DNA from: an uncultured bacterium
GTDB lineage: Bacteria > Verrucomicrobiota > Kiritimatiellia > CAIKKV01 > CALHGX01
DNA length: 49,842 nucleotides
Assembly: GCA_938031185.1 (NCBI GenBank)
Contig: CALHGX010000025.1
Span: 1 to 49,842, forward strand
Direction: 5' to 3'
Under the pieces are notes generated by a model, which had not been told where the DNA came from, ran no database searches, and saw nothing but the letters and a program-made list of their open reading frames with translations. Both the position numbers and the translations under genes were made by a program. Every line of letters starts with the position of its first letter. The stretch's first letter is position 1. This document shows positions 1 to 7,372 of this stretch, one piece after another.

Positions 1-475
1 AATGCGCCAGCATGGCCGGCCACGGGGTGGCGCGCCGCCCCCTAGGGGGCGGGGATAGGGACCAGACAAGGAGGTGGACAACCGAAAGAACATTAGCTTA
101 CTTTACCCGTAGAACTGTCCAATCAATGGGGAGCACCTCCATTTGTCGTCATCGAGGCGTGCTTCCGGAGGCCCTTGTTGCGAGCGCTTTTGTTGTTTTC
201 TGTGTTGTCTGTATTCACGAGCCGATTGAAGCAAACCGCGCGAAACAGCGTCAAGTCCCGGCAACGAAAGTTGGAGGGCGCTGGCGCATGCAAGCAGCAC
301 GGCCGGAGGCTGAAAAAGCCTTGGACGTTTTGATGAGGCGAGGCCCGAGCCATTTCTCTGGTTGATTTTGAGCGTCCGGTTTTCCGGCGGAGGTTGGGCC
401 GCCCGCGCCTCACGCGGCAGGAGCATGAAGCGGCTCTAGGCCGCAGGATCGGCTCGTTTTTCAGCCGCCCCGCCC
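1..475. other. stretch with no supported gene
   Basis: I see no convincing gene here. Open frames exist on both strands, but they are rich in Arg, Pro and Ser and show no recognisable motif, domain or good ribosome binding site. The stretch lies just downstream of the nickel-transport ATPase, which ends at 476 on the minus strand. The only structure I noted is an 18-bp perfect GC-rich palindrome near the left edge. The region could hold the 3' end of the nickel operon transcript, but no classical hairpin followed by a T-run is visible. Confidence 0.5.
35..52. repeat. perfect 18-bp GC-rich palindrome
   Basis: The sequence CCGCCCCCT is followed directly by its own reverse complement AGGGGGCGG, with no spacer. 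No T-run follows on either strand, so it is not an obvious intrinsic terminator. It could be a protein-binding site or chance in GC-rich DNA. Confidence 0.4.
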
Positions 476-1135
476 TCACGCCGCAACCAGCAGGCCGTTG
501 CAGAGCGTCAGCCGTTTCCTGGTTACTCGCGCCAAAAAACCAGCGTCCTGCGAAACCACCAGCAAGGCGGCATCCAGTCCGTTCAACGCGCCGATAATCC
601 GCTCCACGCCTTCCTCGTCAAGTCCGGCCGTCGGTTCGTCCAGCAACAGCACGTCCGGCTCCATCGCCAGCACCGCCGCCAACGCTACGCGTTTCTTCTC
701 CCCCACCGAAAGGTGATGCGGCACGCGGTCCGCATGATCGGGCAACCCCACGCGATCGAGCGCCGCCAAGGCCGCCCGACGCGCCTGCTCGCGACGGCGC
801 CCCAGATTAAGCGGCCCAAACGCCACATCCTCCAGCACCGTCGGACAGAACAACTGGTCATCCGCCTCCTGAAATAACAGCGCCACGCGCCGCCGCACCG
901 CCACAAAATCCTCTTCTCGCCGACACGCTTTCCCAAAGGCCTCCACATGCCCCGATTGCGGCACGAGCAGCCCCACCATCAACGAAAGCAGCGTACTTTT
1001 CCCCGCGCCATTGCGGCCGGTCAAAGCCGTCCGGTCGCTCCGCCGCAGTTCCAACGTGACGCCCTGCAATACCGGCGGCCGCTCAACTTCATACCCGAAC
1101 GTGACGTCTCGCGCCGCGATCAGTGTTTCGCTCAT
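476..1135 (-). CDS. nikO: nickel/cobalt ECF transporter ATP-binding protein (NikO/CbiO type)
   Basis: ATPase subunit of an energy-coupling-factor metal transporter, driving uptake through the NikM-NikQ membrane module. The 219-residue protein carries a Walker A motif (GRNGAGKST, about residues 40-48), a Q-loop glutamine near 89, an ABC signature written LSVGEKKR near 142, and a Walker B motif DVLLLDEPT near 161. The start at 1135 is chosen because its ATG overlaps the stop of the upstream cbiQ-like gene as ATGA; a longer in-frame extension lies inside that gene. One oddity is that the switch (H-loop) position reads VVSQD, so the expected His is Gln at about residue 196. It is the last gene of the nickel operon. 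CbiO and NikO cannot be told apart from sequence alone; nickel is preferred because of nikR and the nikK/nikL-like neighbours. Confidence 0.9.
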   Translation of the reverse strand: MSETLIAARDVTFGYEVERPPVLQGVTLELRRSDRTALTGRNGAGKSTLLSLMVGLLVPQSGHVEAFGKACRREEDFVAVRRRVALLFQEADDQLFCPTVLEDVAFGPLNLGRRREQARRAALAALDRVGLPDHADRVPHHLSVGEKKRVALAAVLAMEPDVLLLDEPTAGLDEEGVERIIGALNGLDAALLVVSQDAGFLARVTRKRLTLCNGLLVAA

Positions 1136-1881
1136 ACACGCTCCAAAACAAACAGCGTTCCGGCGCACAACACTGTCGCCGCCACACAAACCGCCTCACG
1201 CCATCCTATCAAAGGAGCATCCAGCGTCCGAAAACGCCCGTCAAAAGCCCGGCACTTCATTGCCGCCACCACCCGTTCCCCCCGCTCCATTCCTCGAACC
1301 AGCAGTTCCCCCACCGCGTAGCCGATAGTCCGGAGCGTGTGCATGGAAAACCGCGGATGAAATGCGCGCGCCTTCATCGTCCGCCGCAACCGCCCATATT
1401 CCTCGTGCACCACGTCGGTGTGCCGGATGGTCAGCGCCACCAGATAGGCCAGCTTGTCCGGCAGTCCCAACCCCTTCAGCGCCCAGCCAAGCCGCTGCGG
1501 CGCAATCGTGGAAACAAGCGCCGTGCAAAGCAGCGCAATCGCATTGCCCTTCAGCGTGATGTTCATCGCCAGGCGCACCCCCTCCTCCGTTAGCGTCAAT
1601 GGCCCCAGCGCGCACCACGTTTTCCCCTCGACAGACCACGGCAGAACCGCCCAGAGAAACAGCATGAACGCGTTGAGATGACGCAACCGGCGAAGCAGCG
1701 CGCGCGCATTCAACCGCGCCGCCGCACCCACCGCCAACCCAAGCCCCAGCCAGCAACAGGCGAACAACACCCGGGCGCTCAACGCCACAGCCAGAGCCAG
1801 CAGCACCCCGCAAAACAACCGAACTCGCGCGTCCAATTGATGGACAAAAGTACCGCCTCCAAAATCGTTCGCGCAACTCAT
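1132..1881 (-). CDS. nikQ: nickel/cobalt ECF transporter transmembrane protein (NikQ/CbiQ type)
   Basis: Transmembrane coupling subunit of the ECF transporter. The 249-residue protein has several hydrophobic segments in its N-terminal half (for example the stretch after residue 20 rich in Leu/Ala/Val) and the charged C-terminal coupling region typical of CbiQ, including RRTMKARAF and AAMKCRAF, which contact the ATPase. The start at 1881 overlaps the nikM stop as ATGA, and its own stop overlaps the nikO start in the same way, so nikM, nikQ and nikO are translationally coupled. Longer upstream frames would run inside nikM and are not used. Family membership is clear; the metal is inferred from neighbours. 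Confidence 0.88.
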   Translation of the reverse strand: MSCANDFGGGTFVHQLDARVRLFCGVLLALAVALSARVLFACCWLGLGLAVGAAARLNARALLRRLRHLNAFMLFLWAVLPWSVEGKTWCALGPLTLTEEGVRLAMNITLKGNAIALLCTALVSTIAPQRLGWALKGLGLPDKLAYLVALTIRHTDVVHEEYGRLRRTMKARAFHPRFSMHTLRTIGYAVGELLVRGMERGERVVAAMKCRAFDGRFRTLDAPLIGWREAVCVAATVLCAGTLFVLERV

Positions 1882-2501
1882 CGTCTCGATTCCCGCCTCG
1901 ATGGCGGCAGCACATCCGGCCGCACCTTCAGCAGGAATACCGCGGCAGCGCCTGTCACCAACCCATCCGCCACCAAGACCGGCATGTGCGTTGTGACGAT
2001 CCCCCCGGCCACTCGCAGGAAAGCCCGCCCCCCCCATGCCAACGCCCCGGTTAGCAAAAGCCCGCTGCACAGCACCGTTCCAGCCGCCAACACGCCGGCC
2101 AGAACAAAGACACACATCGGCCCTCGCCCCGTCCCATATAACGCCCGAAATACATAGTATGCCGCCACGCCCGGCAACGCCATCACCACCGTGTTCACGC
2201 CCAGCACAGCCAAACCGCCAAACTGAAACAACACGGCCTGCAAAAACAACGCCACCGCCAGAGCCGGAAACGCCGCCCAGCCGAGAACGATGCCCGCCAG
2301 ACCGTTGAGAATCAGATGGACGCTGCCCGGCCCGAACGGAACATGAACCAGGGATGCCACAAAAAAGACCGCCGCCAGCATGGCCGTCTTGGGCGTATCT
2401 TCAACCTGCATGCGCCGCAGGCCGATCGCCACGCCGGCCGCCGCCACCGCGCCGCCCGCCGCCAGCACCGGCCATCCCAGCACGCCTTCGCAAACATGCA
2501 C
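1878..2501 (-). CDS. nikM: nickel/cobalt ECF transporter substrate-binding membrane protein (NikM/CbiM type)
   Basis: S-component that captures the metal ion and carries it across the inner membrane. The 207-residue protein begins MHVCEG; in CbiM and NikM the invariant N-terminal Met-His takes part in metal chelation, and His2 is present here. The conserved element SVHLILNGLAGI follows near residue 60, and about six hydrophobic segments are visible. Translation starts at a GTG at 2501, six bases after the stop of the nikL-like gene, with a GGAGG-type ribosome site overlapping that stop. A long N-terminal extension is excluded because His2 must be at the N terminus. It is co-transcribed with nikQ and nikO. 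Confidence 0.9.
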   Translation of the reverse strand: MHVCEGVLGWPVLAAGGAVAAAGVAIGLRRMQVEDTPKTAMLAAVFFVASLVHVPFGPGSVHLILNGLAGIVLGWAAFPALAVALFLQAVLFQFGGLAVLGVNTVVMALPGVAAYYVFRALYGTGRGPMCVFVLAGVLAAGTVLCSGLLLTGALAWGGRAFLRVAGGIVTTHMPVLVADGLVTGAAAVFLLKVRPDVLPPSRRESRR

Positions 2502-2507
2502 CCTGGG

Positions 2508-2954
2508 TTACTCCCTCCGTCGTTCCGCGCGCTGCCCACGCAGATAGGCTATCCAGCCAAACAGACCGAATATCAACGATAGGCCCGTCATAACGCCATG
2601 CCTTTTTGACACCGGCTCCTTTGACTGCATCGCGGCCGATTTTCCCCCGTCAAAATACAGCTCGTGCGAAACCGCATGTCCCATCCCGTCATCCACGGTC
2701 ACCCGCCAAGTCCCATTGGTGTCCGGCCGAAACATGAAGCACCCATTGCGATCCGTCAGGCCCTCGAGCGCCGGCTTGTCGGCCCGGTCCGGAGCAAAAA
2801 CCTTCACGTCGCCAAACGCCACGGGGTATCCATCGTCATACACCGCCTGAATCCCAATGCCATCTTCCACGGGCCTCGCGGCAATCCCATGTCCCTCGCA
2901 TGCCATCACGGCCGTCAGCAAGATCCCCAGGCCACCCCAAAACTTCACGCTCAC
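2508..2954 (-). CDS. nikL: NikL-like nickel transport accessory protein
   Basis: Small envelope protein of 148 residues, predicted as the NikL-like auxiliary subunit that replaces NikN/CbiN in some nickel ECF systems. It has an N-terminal signal-like hydrophobic stretch (LGILLTAVMA), a beta-rich central domain resembling carboxypeptidase-regulatory or transthyretin-like folds (GLTDRNGCFMFRPDTNGTW), and a C-terminal membrane helix around GVMTGLSLIFGLFGWIAYL followed by arginines. This arrangement places the domain outside the cytoplasm, anchored at both ends or at least at the C terminus. The GTG start at 2954 overlaps the stop of the nikK-like gene as GTGA; the longer open frame lies inside that gene. 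The assignment rests on topology and operon position. Confidence 0.7.
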   Translation of the reverse strand: MSVKFWGGLGILLTAVMACEGHGIAARPVEDGIGIQAVYDDGYPVAFGDVKVFAPDRADKPALEGLTDRNGCFMFRPDTNGTWRVTVDDGMGHAVSHELYFDGGKSAAMQSKEPVSKRHGVMTGLSLIFGLFGWIAYLRGQRAERRRE

Positions 2955-3610
2955 GGGTCCTCCGCTGCCCCGTCCGGAACTTGAATCGTCAAGGCAAACG
3001 ATTTTCCGCCATGCGATGCCGTCAGGAGATACCACCCCGCTTTGGGCAGTTTCAGCTCCGCCGGTCTTTGGCGCCCCGTCGAAAAAAACATGACAGAGCC
3101 ATTTTCCGGAGTCACCATGATCTTGCCCTCAATCGGATGGCCATCCCAACGCAGCGCGACCGCGAACGCTTCGCCCTCCTTCAGCCGCGAGAGGGGGGCC
3201 TGCGGCACGATTTCCAACCCCTTCCCCATCGCATACCGCGCCGGATCATCTGCGCCGCCCCTCACGCGCAGACAGCGGCCACGAAAGAACGGCTCCTCTT
3301 CCGGCGGCCTTTTCAACGCAAAAGCGGCTGTCCAGACCCCCGGCCCTTCGGCAGCGAACTCGGCCCGCCAGTATTTGTTTGCCGCCACCGGCTTAACCGG
3401 AACAACTACTCCGTCCGGTCTCACGAACGCCGTCTCCGCCAGCAACCGCTCCGCCAGCAGCAGATCGCTCTCGGGAAACGCATGGCCGCTGCAGATCCTC
3501 ATCTCCAATTGCCCCTGATGATCTTCCAGGCAAGCCCAATACTCATGCGCCTTCACCGCCGTGCCGCACGCCGGCAATAGCGCCAATATCCGCCACAACA
3601 ATCGAGACAT
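2951..3610 (-). CDS. nikK: DUF4198-type periplasmic nickel transport protein (NikK-like)
   Basis: Secreted 219-residue protein of the DUF4198 type, which commonly accompanies nickel ECF transporters. It begins with a signal peptide (hydrophobic LLWRILALLPACG, cleavage probably near AVKA-HEYW). The mature protein starts with HEYW and continues with a GHAFPESD segment, both typical of the family; His near the mature N terminus is a plausible metal ligand. It is followed directly by the nikL-like gene with a 4-base overlap, and preceded 31 bases away by an outer-membrane-like protein. Together with nikL, nikM, nikQ and nikO it makes a NikKLMQO-type system. The exact role of DUF4198 proteins is not established; periplasmic metal delivery is an inference. 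Confidence 0.75.
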   Translation of the reverse strand: MSRLLWRILALLPACGTAVKAHEYWACLEDHQGQLEMRICSGHAFPESDLLLAERLLAETAFVRPDGVVVPVKPVAANKYWRAEFAAEGPGVWTAAFALKRPPEEEPFFRGRCLRVRGGADDPARYAMGKGLEIVPQAPLSRLKEGEAFAVALRWDGHPIEGKIMVTPENGSVMFFSTGRQRPAELKLPKAGWYLLTASHGGKSFALTIQVPDGAAEDP

Positions 3611-3641
3611 GGCACCCGCTCCCTGATCCGCCAGAACCCAT

Positions 3642-4430
3642 TCAGAACCGATGCATTATAGTCACGTTGGCCCGCAACGTTTCCATCCATCGGTCCTCTT
3701 CGTTCTTTTCCTGCCCCACCTCAATGCCGGTCTTCATCACAATCGTCTCGCTGACCGGCGCATAGATGCCCGGCAGCACGCTCCAACGATTCCCCTCGAA
3801 ATCCCCCATCACTTCCAACCCGGCCGCCATGCCGTGCGGATCGGCCGAAATCGGATTCTTGATGCCGACGGCCCAGCTCCACGCATCTTCCTCCCCCTCC
3901 ACTTCATAGGTGAAATTGGCGGTGACATTCCCATGCGCGCCGAACTCGCGGCTCAGTATGAGTGTGCCCATGTACACCTGTTCTTTGCTCCCCAGCAACC
4001 GCTCCGAGCGCCGGAAGGGTATTTCCCATGTCCCTGTCAGCCCCACATTCACCGGCCCCTTCTCCGTCACCCGGTACTGCAGGGCCAGCGCCACCGCTTC
4101 CATGAAGGGCGATGGGCCGTTGGGTTCGAACTCCGTCTGCCGTTCCTCCACCACGTGCCCGACCCCGAACTTTGCGAAATGCGTGTGCACATCCCCCATC
4201 AGACGATCGGTTAAACCGAACGATAGGCCCGGCGTCAGTTCCCAGTGGTCGAGGGACGCGTCCTCGCTGTCGTCCACCATGTAATCATAGTGGAGATGGA
4301 AAACTTTTTCTCCCTTCTTCGCGGTCGAATAGCCCTCCATCTCGATGTATTCCATGGCGTGATGTCCCCACGCCGCGCCGCCCGCTACGCACAACCCTAA
4401 TCCCGCCGCCAACCATCCTTTTCGCTTCAT
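3642..4430 (-). CDS. putative outer-membrane protein of the nickel operon
   Basis: Unrecognised 262-residue protein, first gene of the nickel operon. It has a clear signal peptide (KRKGWLAAGLGLCVAGGAAWG, cleaved before HHAMEY), then alternating hydrophobic and polar strands typical of a beta-barrel, and it ends in MHRF with a terminal Phe, as outer-membrane proteins usually do. Two His follow the predicted cleavage site. The start at 4430 is preceded by an AGGAAAGG ribosome site; the longer open frame would put 24 charged residues ahead of the signal peptide and overlap the operator. Its place suggests a role in passing nickel through the outer membrane, but that is context only. It may instead be a general envelope protein. 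Confidence 0.65.
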   Translation of the reverse strand: MKRKGWLAAGLGLCVAGGAAWGHHAMEYIEMEGYSTAKKGEKVFHLHYDYMVDDSEDASLDHWELTPGLSFGLTDRLMGDVHTHFAKFGVGHVVEERQTEFEPNGPSPFMEAVALALQYRVTEKGPVNVGLTGTWEIPFRRSERLLGSKEQVYMGTLILSREFGAHGNVTANFTYEVEGEEDAWSWAVGIKNPISADPHGMAAGLEVMGDFEGNRWSVLPGIYAPVSETIVMKTGIEVGQEKNEEDRWMETLRANVTIMHRF

Positions 4431-4475
4431 GTGCCTTTCCTCTCCCTCGCTGCGCCCCTCTCTGAGGAGCAATGC

Positions 4476-4502
4476 GTCATACCTATCAAAATAACGTAAC
4501 AC
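4476..4502 (-). promoter_or_regulatory. candidate NikR operator
   Basis: Read on the minus strand, the site is GTGTTAC, 13 bases, then GTATGAC. The first half matches the GTGTTAC half-site reported for NikR motifs of the GTGTTAC-N13/14-GTAACAC type exactly; the second matches 5 of 7 positions and contains GTATGA, the half-site of the E. coli NikR operator. It lies 46 to 72 bases upstream of the first gene of the nickel operon, just downstream of a possible TTGCAG -35 element, so bound NikR could block transcription. Confidence 0.55.
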
Positions 4503-4655
4503 CCTGCAAGCCCTATTCTCGCTGCGCGCTCTCTATCGCTCGGTTCCAGCAAACGCCGTCCCTACGTCGGCGCTCATCAGTTGTCTCAATATGGCCGGGC
4601 CGGGGTAGCCCCCAGCCCGCGTCTCGCCGCGCTCCGCGACACAGACATGAAGGCG

Positions 4656-5069
4656 CTACGGCAATCGCGCACCCGTGGTTCCCGCCGCCAGCGATACGTG
4701 TTTCAGTCCCTTGACGGCCTTCAGCCGCTTGAACACCTTCCCGACCAGTTCCGCCCGCCCTCGGACCGCGACGATTTCCAGGCAGTTGTCATGGTCCAGG
4801 TGAATATGCTGCGTCGAAATAATCGCGTCATGGCAATCGTGCTGGGTGGCCGTGAGGCGGCGCAGGATGTCGTGCTTATGGTGGTCGTAGCACAGCACGA
4901 TGGCTCCGGCGACCTCTTCCCCTGCCTGCCATTCCGTTTGCACCAGGCTAGCCCTTATCAGGTCTCCCACCGCCTTTGACCGCGTAGGGCAACGCTCGGC
5001 CGCAATTTTGCGATCGAATTTCTCCACCAAATGCTCGTCCAACGACACGCTGAAACGCACCACGCCCAT
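4656..5069 (-). CDS. nikR: nickel-responsive transcriptional regulator NikR
   Basis: Ribbon-helix-helix repressor that senses nickel and controls nickel uptake. The 137-residue protein has an N-terminal RHH domain (VRFSVSLDEHLVEKFD) and a C-terminal ACT-like metal domain. The nickel ligands are all present as His77, His88, His90 and Cys96, which correspond to His76, His87, His89 and Cys95 of E. coli NikR. A GGAGG ribosome site lies about nine bases before the ATG. The gene sits upstream of the nickel operon on the same strand, separated by 225 bases that contain the candidate operator. It most likely represses that operon when nickel is plentiful. Confidence 0.95.
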   Translation of the reverse strand: MGVVRFSVSLDEHLVEKFDRKIAAERCPTRSKAVGDLIRASLVQTEWQAGEEVAGAIVLCYDHHKHDILRRLTATQHDCHDAIISTQHIHLDHDNCLEIVAVRGRAELVGKVFKRLKAVKGLKHVSLAAGTTGARLP

Positions 5070-5161
5070 GGTAGAGACCTCCTCCGCCTCTTTCCGGCCC
5101 GGTTGGAGCTTTGCGGGCCGGTCTCACATTCCATGCCGATACTGTTCAGGGAAAATATCTA

Positions 5162-5189
5162 TTGCAATAACCACCGCGCAAGCTATCAT
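5162..5189 (+). promoter_or_regulatory. candidate sigma-70 promoter for the initiator tRNA
   Basis: A TTGCAA -35 element (5162-5167), a 16-base spacer and a TATCAT -10 element (5184-5189) lie 33 bases before the tRNA. Each hexamer matches 4 or 5 of 6 consensus bases. Position and spacing fit a dedicated tRNA promoter. Confidence 0.4.
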
Positions 5190-5221
5190 TCAGCCCGTTC
5201 GTTGATCTTCGACAAACCGAC

Positions 5222-5298
<77 letters not shown>

Positions 5299-5314
5299 GT
5301 TTTCAAGTGAAACA

Positions 5315-5348
5315 CCCTCGATTTTCTTAGAACAAATCGAGGGTTTTT
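5315..5348 (+). terminator. intrinsic terminator after tRNA-fMet
   Basis: An 8-bp perfect stem CCCTCGAT / ATCGAGGG with a 13-base loop is followed at once by TTTTT. It begins 17 bases after the tRNA CCA end. Confidence 0.88.
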
Positions 5349-5863
5349 CCTTTTCGGCCCGCTTGCCTCGTTTCGGCTTTACCGCGTGAAAAAGAATGAA
5401 AAAAGCACACACACAGCGGCACGCACAGGCAGGCTCGCGGCCGCATGGTCGGCACAAACACGGCTCTCATCGTGAAGCTCGGTTTTGTCGAAGACAATCC
5501 GATGAACCGGGCAGGCCAGGGCAACCGGCCGTCGGAGCGTAGCGGCTTCCGCAGGCCCCTACCAATTCAAAGGGGGCACGCGGCCTTCAATACAATCCGG
5601 CCCCTCAAGATCACAAACATCGCCAGACGGTTCCCCTGAAGCCCCGCCCACTGTTTTGACCGCACCATGTTTGGTCTTGATGCCAAGGCTTGATCTGTCG
5701 TACCAATTCCGCGGTTGCAGGCCGACGTTTCAGGCCCGCACATGAAACAGGCGGTATTGCCCGCCAAGGAGGTTATACGCTATCGAGGAGCCCCTTCTCA
5801 CTGGCGGTTAGAAATTCAGTCTTTGTAAAGCATTGTATTCAGTCAGGAAATGAGGAGTAAGAC
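5349..5863. other. intergenic stretch with no supported gene
   Basis: Between the tRNA terminator and the secreted-protein gene at 5864. Short open frames of about 65 codons exist on both strands, but none has a recognisable motif or a good ribosome site at a fitting distance. The right end should hold the promoter of the 5864 gene; the immediate leader has a GAGGAG ribosome site. I see no RNA fold or repeat that I can name. Confidence 0.5.
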
Positions 5864-6370
5864 ATGAGTCGTTATTGGTTGACGCTGCTTGTTGCCGGGT
5901 GTTCAACGGTGGCCATCGGTGCCGGAAGCGTGCTTGCGGAAGAGGAGGCGTCGCCGGCCGCCGCGGCGGCCGGGGAAACGGCCGAATCAGCCGCCGAGAA
6001 AACACCTGCCGTAGCCGCCCAAAAGCGCCCTCCGCTGACAATGGAACTTATCACGCTCACGGGACAGATCTCTGCCGAAGAGCGCGTCCGCAAGATGCCC
6101 GATGGCCAGGAGTTGCGACGTAATGTCTACTTCCTGACGACCGCAGACGGAAAAAAGGTTCTTCTGCCCGTTCCGCGGCGTAATCAGCCCGACGAAAAGA
6201 CCGTTGACCTTGCGCCATACGTCGGCAAACAGGTCAAGGTGTCTGGCATGGGCCGCGGCAGCTGGATGCGAACCATCCAGTCTGTTGAACTGGTCGGCGA
6301 AGCAAAAGTCGAACCCAAACAGGAAGCGCCTGTTGAAGCCAAGCCTGCATCAGCAACCAGCACTGAATAA
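5864..6370 (+). CDS. secreted hypothetical protein, OB-fold-like
   Basis: Unrecognised 168-residue exported protein. It has a signal peptide (LTLLVAGCSTVAIGAGSVLA, cleavage before EEEAS), then an Ala/Glu-rich linker to about residue 55. A compact domain follows, reading LITLTGQISAEERV, VYFLTTADGKKVLLP and YVGKQVKVSGMGR, a pattern of strands like bacterial OB-fold proteins. The C-terminal tail is again Lys/Glu/Ala/Pro rich. The AAEE tail and linker suggest a periplasmic, possibly wall- or membrane-associated protein. The ATG is preceded by GAGGAG, and a terminator follows 53 bases after the stop, so the gene is monocistronic. Function is unknown. Confidence 0.75.
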   Translation: MSRYWLTLLVAGCSTVAIGAGSVLAEEEASPAAAAAGETAESAAEKTPAVAAQKRPPLTMELITLTGQISAEERVRKMPDGQELRRNVYFLTTADGKKVLLPVPRRNQPDEKTVDLAPYVGKQVKVSGMGRGSWMRTIQSVELVGEAKVEPKQEAPVEAKPASATSTE

Positions 6371-6422
6371 CACCGGCGCCAACAGAATCGATTGTTAAGG
6401 CTTTTTCACGCGGGAGCTTTGA

Positions 6423-6457
6423 AACGGCCGCTCTCTCGGGCGGCCGTTCGTTTTTTT
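6423..6457 (+). terminator. intrinsic terminator
   Basis: A 9-bp stem AACGGCCGC / GCGGCCGTT with an 8-base loop is followed by CG and seven T. It ends the 5864 gene. It also lies six bases beyond the stop of the convergent minus-strand gene at 6463, where only a short T-run follows, so it may work weakly in both directions. Confidence 0.88.
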
Positions 6458-6462
6458 CGATC

Positions 6463-7350
6463 CTACTCGCCCCAGCCCAATCCGCAACGCAACGCTCCGA
6501 ACGTCTCCTCCAGATGCGACGCGCTGGATGCCCCGGCGATAACTGAGGTCAAACCGCGCAGTCCTGAAAGATATGCCGCCGCTTCTGCCGGACGAATCTG
6601 TCCCGCCGCCAGCACGCTCATGGCGACCGTCGGAAACCCGTACTCCACCAGTGCCCGTTCACAAGCCTCACGGGAAGGATTCATCTGGAATCCGATCGGA
6701 TTAAAGGAGGCCATAAAAACGACGCCGTCCAATCCTGCCTCGCGACAAAACTTCATCGCGGCACCACCCGACAGCGTACAGAAGCCGGGTTGCAGCCCGT
6801 GCCGTTCCCGAATGTGCCGGACAAAAGCGCGCAACGGTTCGGCGGCGCCCCAGCCGACGGCCAAATCCGTCAAGGCGTTGTGCAGAAAAACCGAGCGAAC
6901 CGGCAACCCCCGAAACGGCGCCAATTCCAGATCAATCAGGGCCTCCATCATGGATAACTGGTCTTTGCGCAGCAACCCCATCCCCGCCTTGAGGCCCAAC
7001 CCGATCCCCTTCGCCCAGCCGGCCTGTCCAAGCAAGTCGCCCACCATTCGCACTGCGCCCTTCTCGTTGGCGGCGCGAACGTACTTCGCCATGTAAGGCA
7101 GGAGAATGTGCAGGTGCAAGGTGGCGGCCAACGCCGCATCCGTCCGGATGGCTTCCGCCAGACGTGCCGCTCGCTCGTGCGTGGACAACATCAGCCCCCG
7201 TACGCCCAGCGAACAGGCGTGACGAAGCAGCGGCAAGACCCGCGACACGTCCTCAAAATAGGCATCCCTTTCTGCGCCACGTTCGGCCGAGAAATGGCTC
7301 ACGCCGAAAAACTGGTTATGCCCCAGGATCAACCGATCCAATGAATTCAT
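6463..7350 (-). CDS. aldo/keto-reductase-like TIM-barrel protein
   Basis: 295-residue protein with an N-terminal motif RLILGHNQFFGVSH and a C-terminal half that looks like the last strands of an aldo/keto-reductase barrel (TVAMSVLAAGQIRPAEAAAYL, then GLTSVIAGASSASHLEETF, where AKRs bind the cofactor phosphate). I cannot identify the AKR catalytic Tyr/Lys/His set, so it may not be a reductase. The start at 7350 is chosen because the family-like sequence begins there; an upstream extension is Arg-rich and would overlap the neighbouring gene. It follows a Gfo/Idh/MocA dehydrogenase with a 22-base gap and is probably in its operon. A role in sugar or secondary-metabolite conversion is only inferred from that pairing. 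Confidence 0.7.
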   Translation of the reverse strand: MNSLDRLILGHNQFFGVSHFSAERGAERDAYFEDVSRVLPLLRHACSLGVRGLMLSTHERAARLAEAIRTDAALAATLHLHILLPYMAKYVRAANEKGAVRMVGDLLGQAGWAKGIGLGLKAGMGLLRKDQLSMMEALIDLELAPFRGLPVRSVFLHNALTDLAVGWGAAEPLRAFVRHIRERHGLQPGFCTLSGGAAMKFCREAGLDGVVFMASFNPIGFQMNPSREACERALVEYGFPTVAMSVLAAGQIRPAEAAAYLSGLRGLTSVIAGASSASHLEETFGALRCGLGWGE

Positions 7351-7372
7351 ACCGCCCTGTCCGCCATTCTGT

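Noticed and set aside
12..365. 117-codon frame at the left edge
   Set aside because: No ribosome site, no recognisable motif, and an Arg-rich composition typical of noise frames in this GC-rich DNA.
4431..4655. Cobalamin riboswitch in front of the metal transporter operon
   Set aside because: The leader is only about 40 to 70 bases beyond the operator and shows no B12-box; NikR control explains the locus better.
5327..5524. 65-codon minus-strand frame beyond the tRNA terminator
   Set aside because: It runs antisense through the tRNA terminator, has a low-complexity Cys/Val/Arg tail, and no ribosome site.
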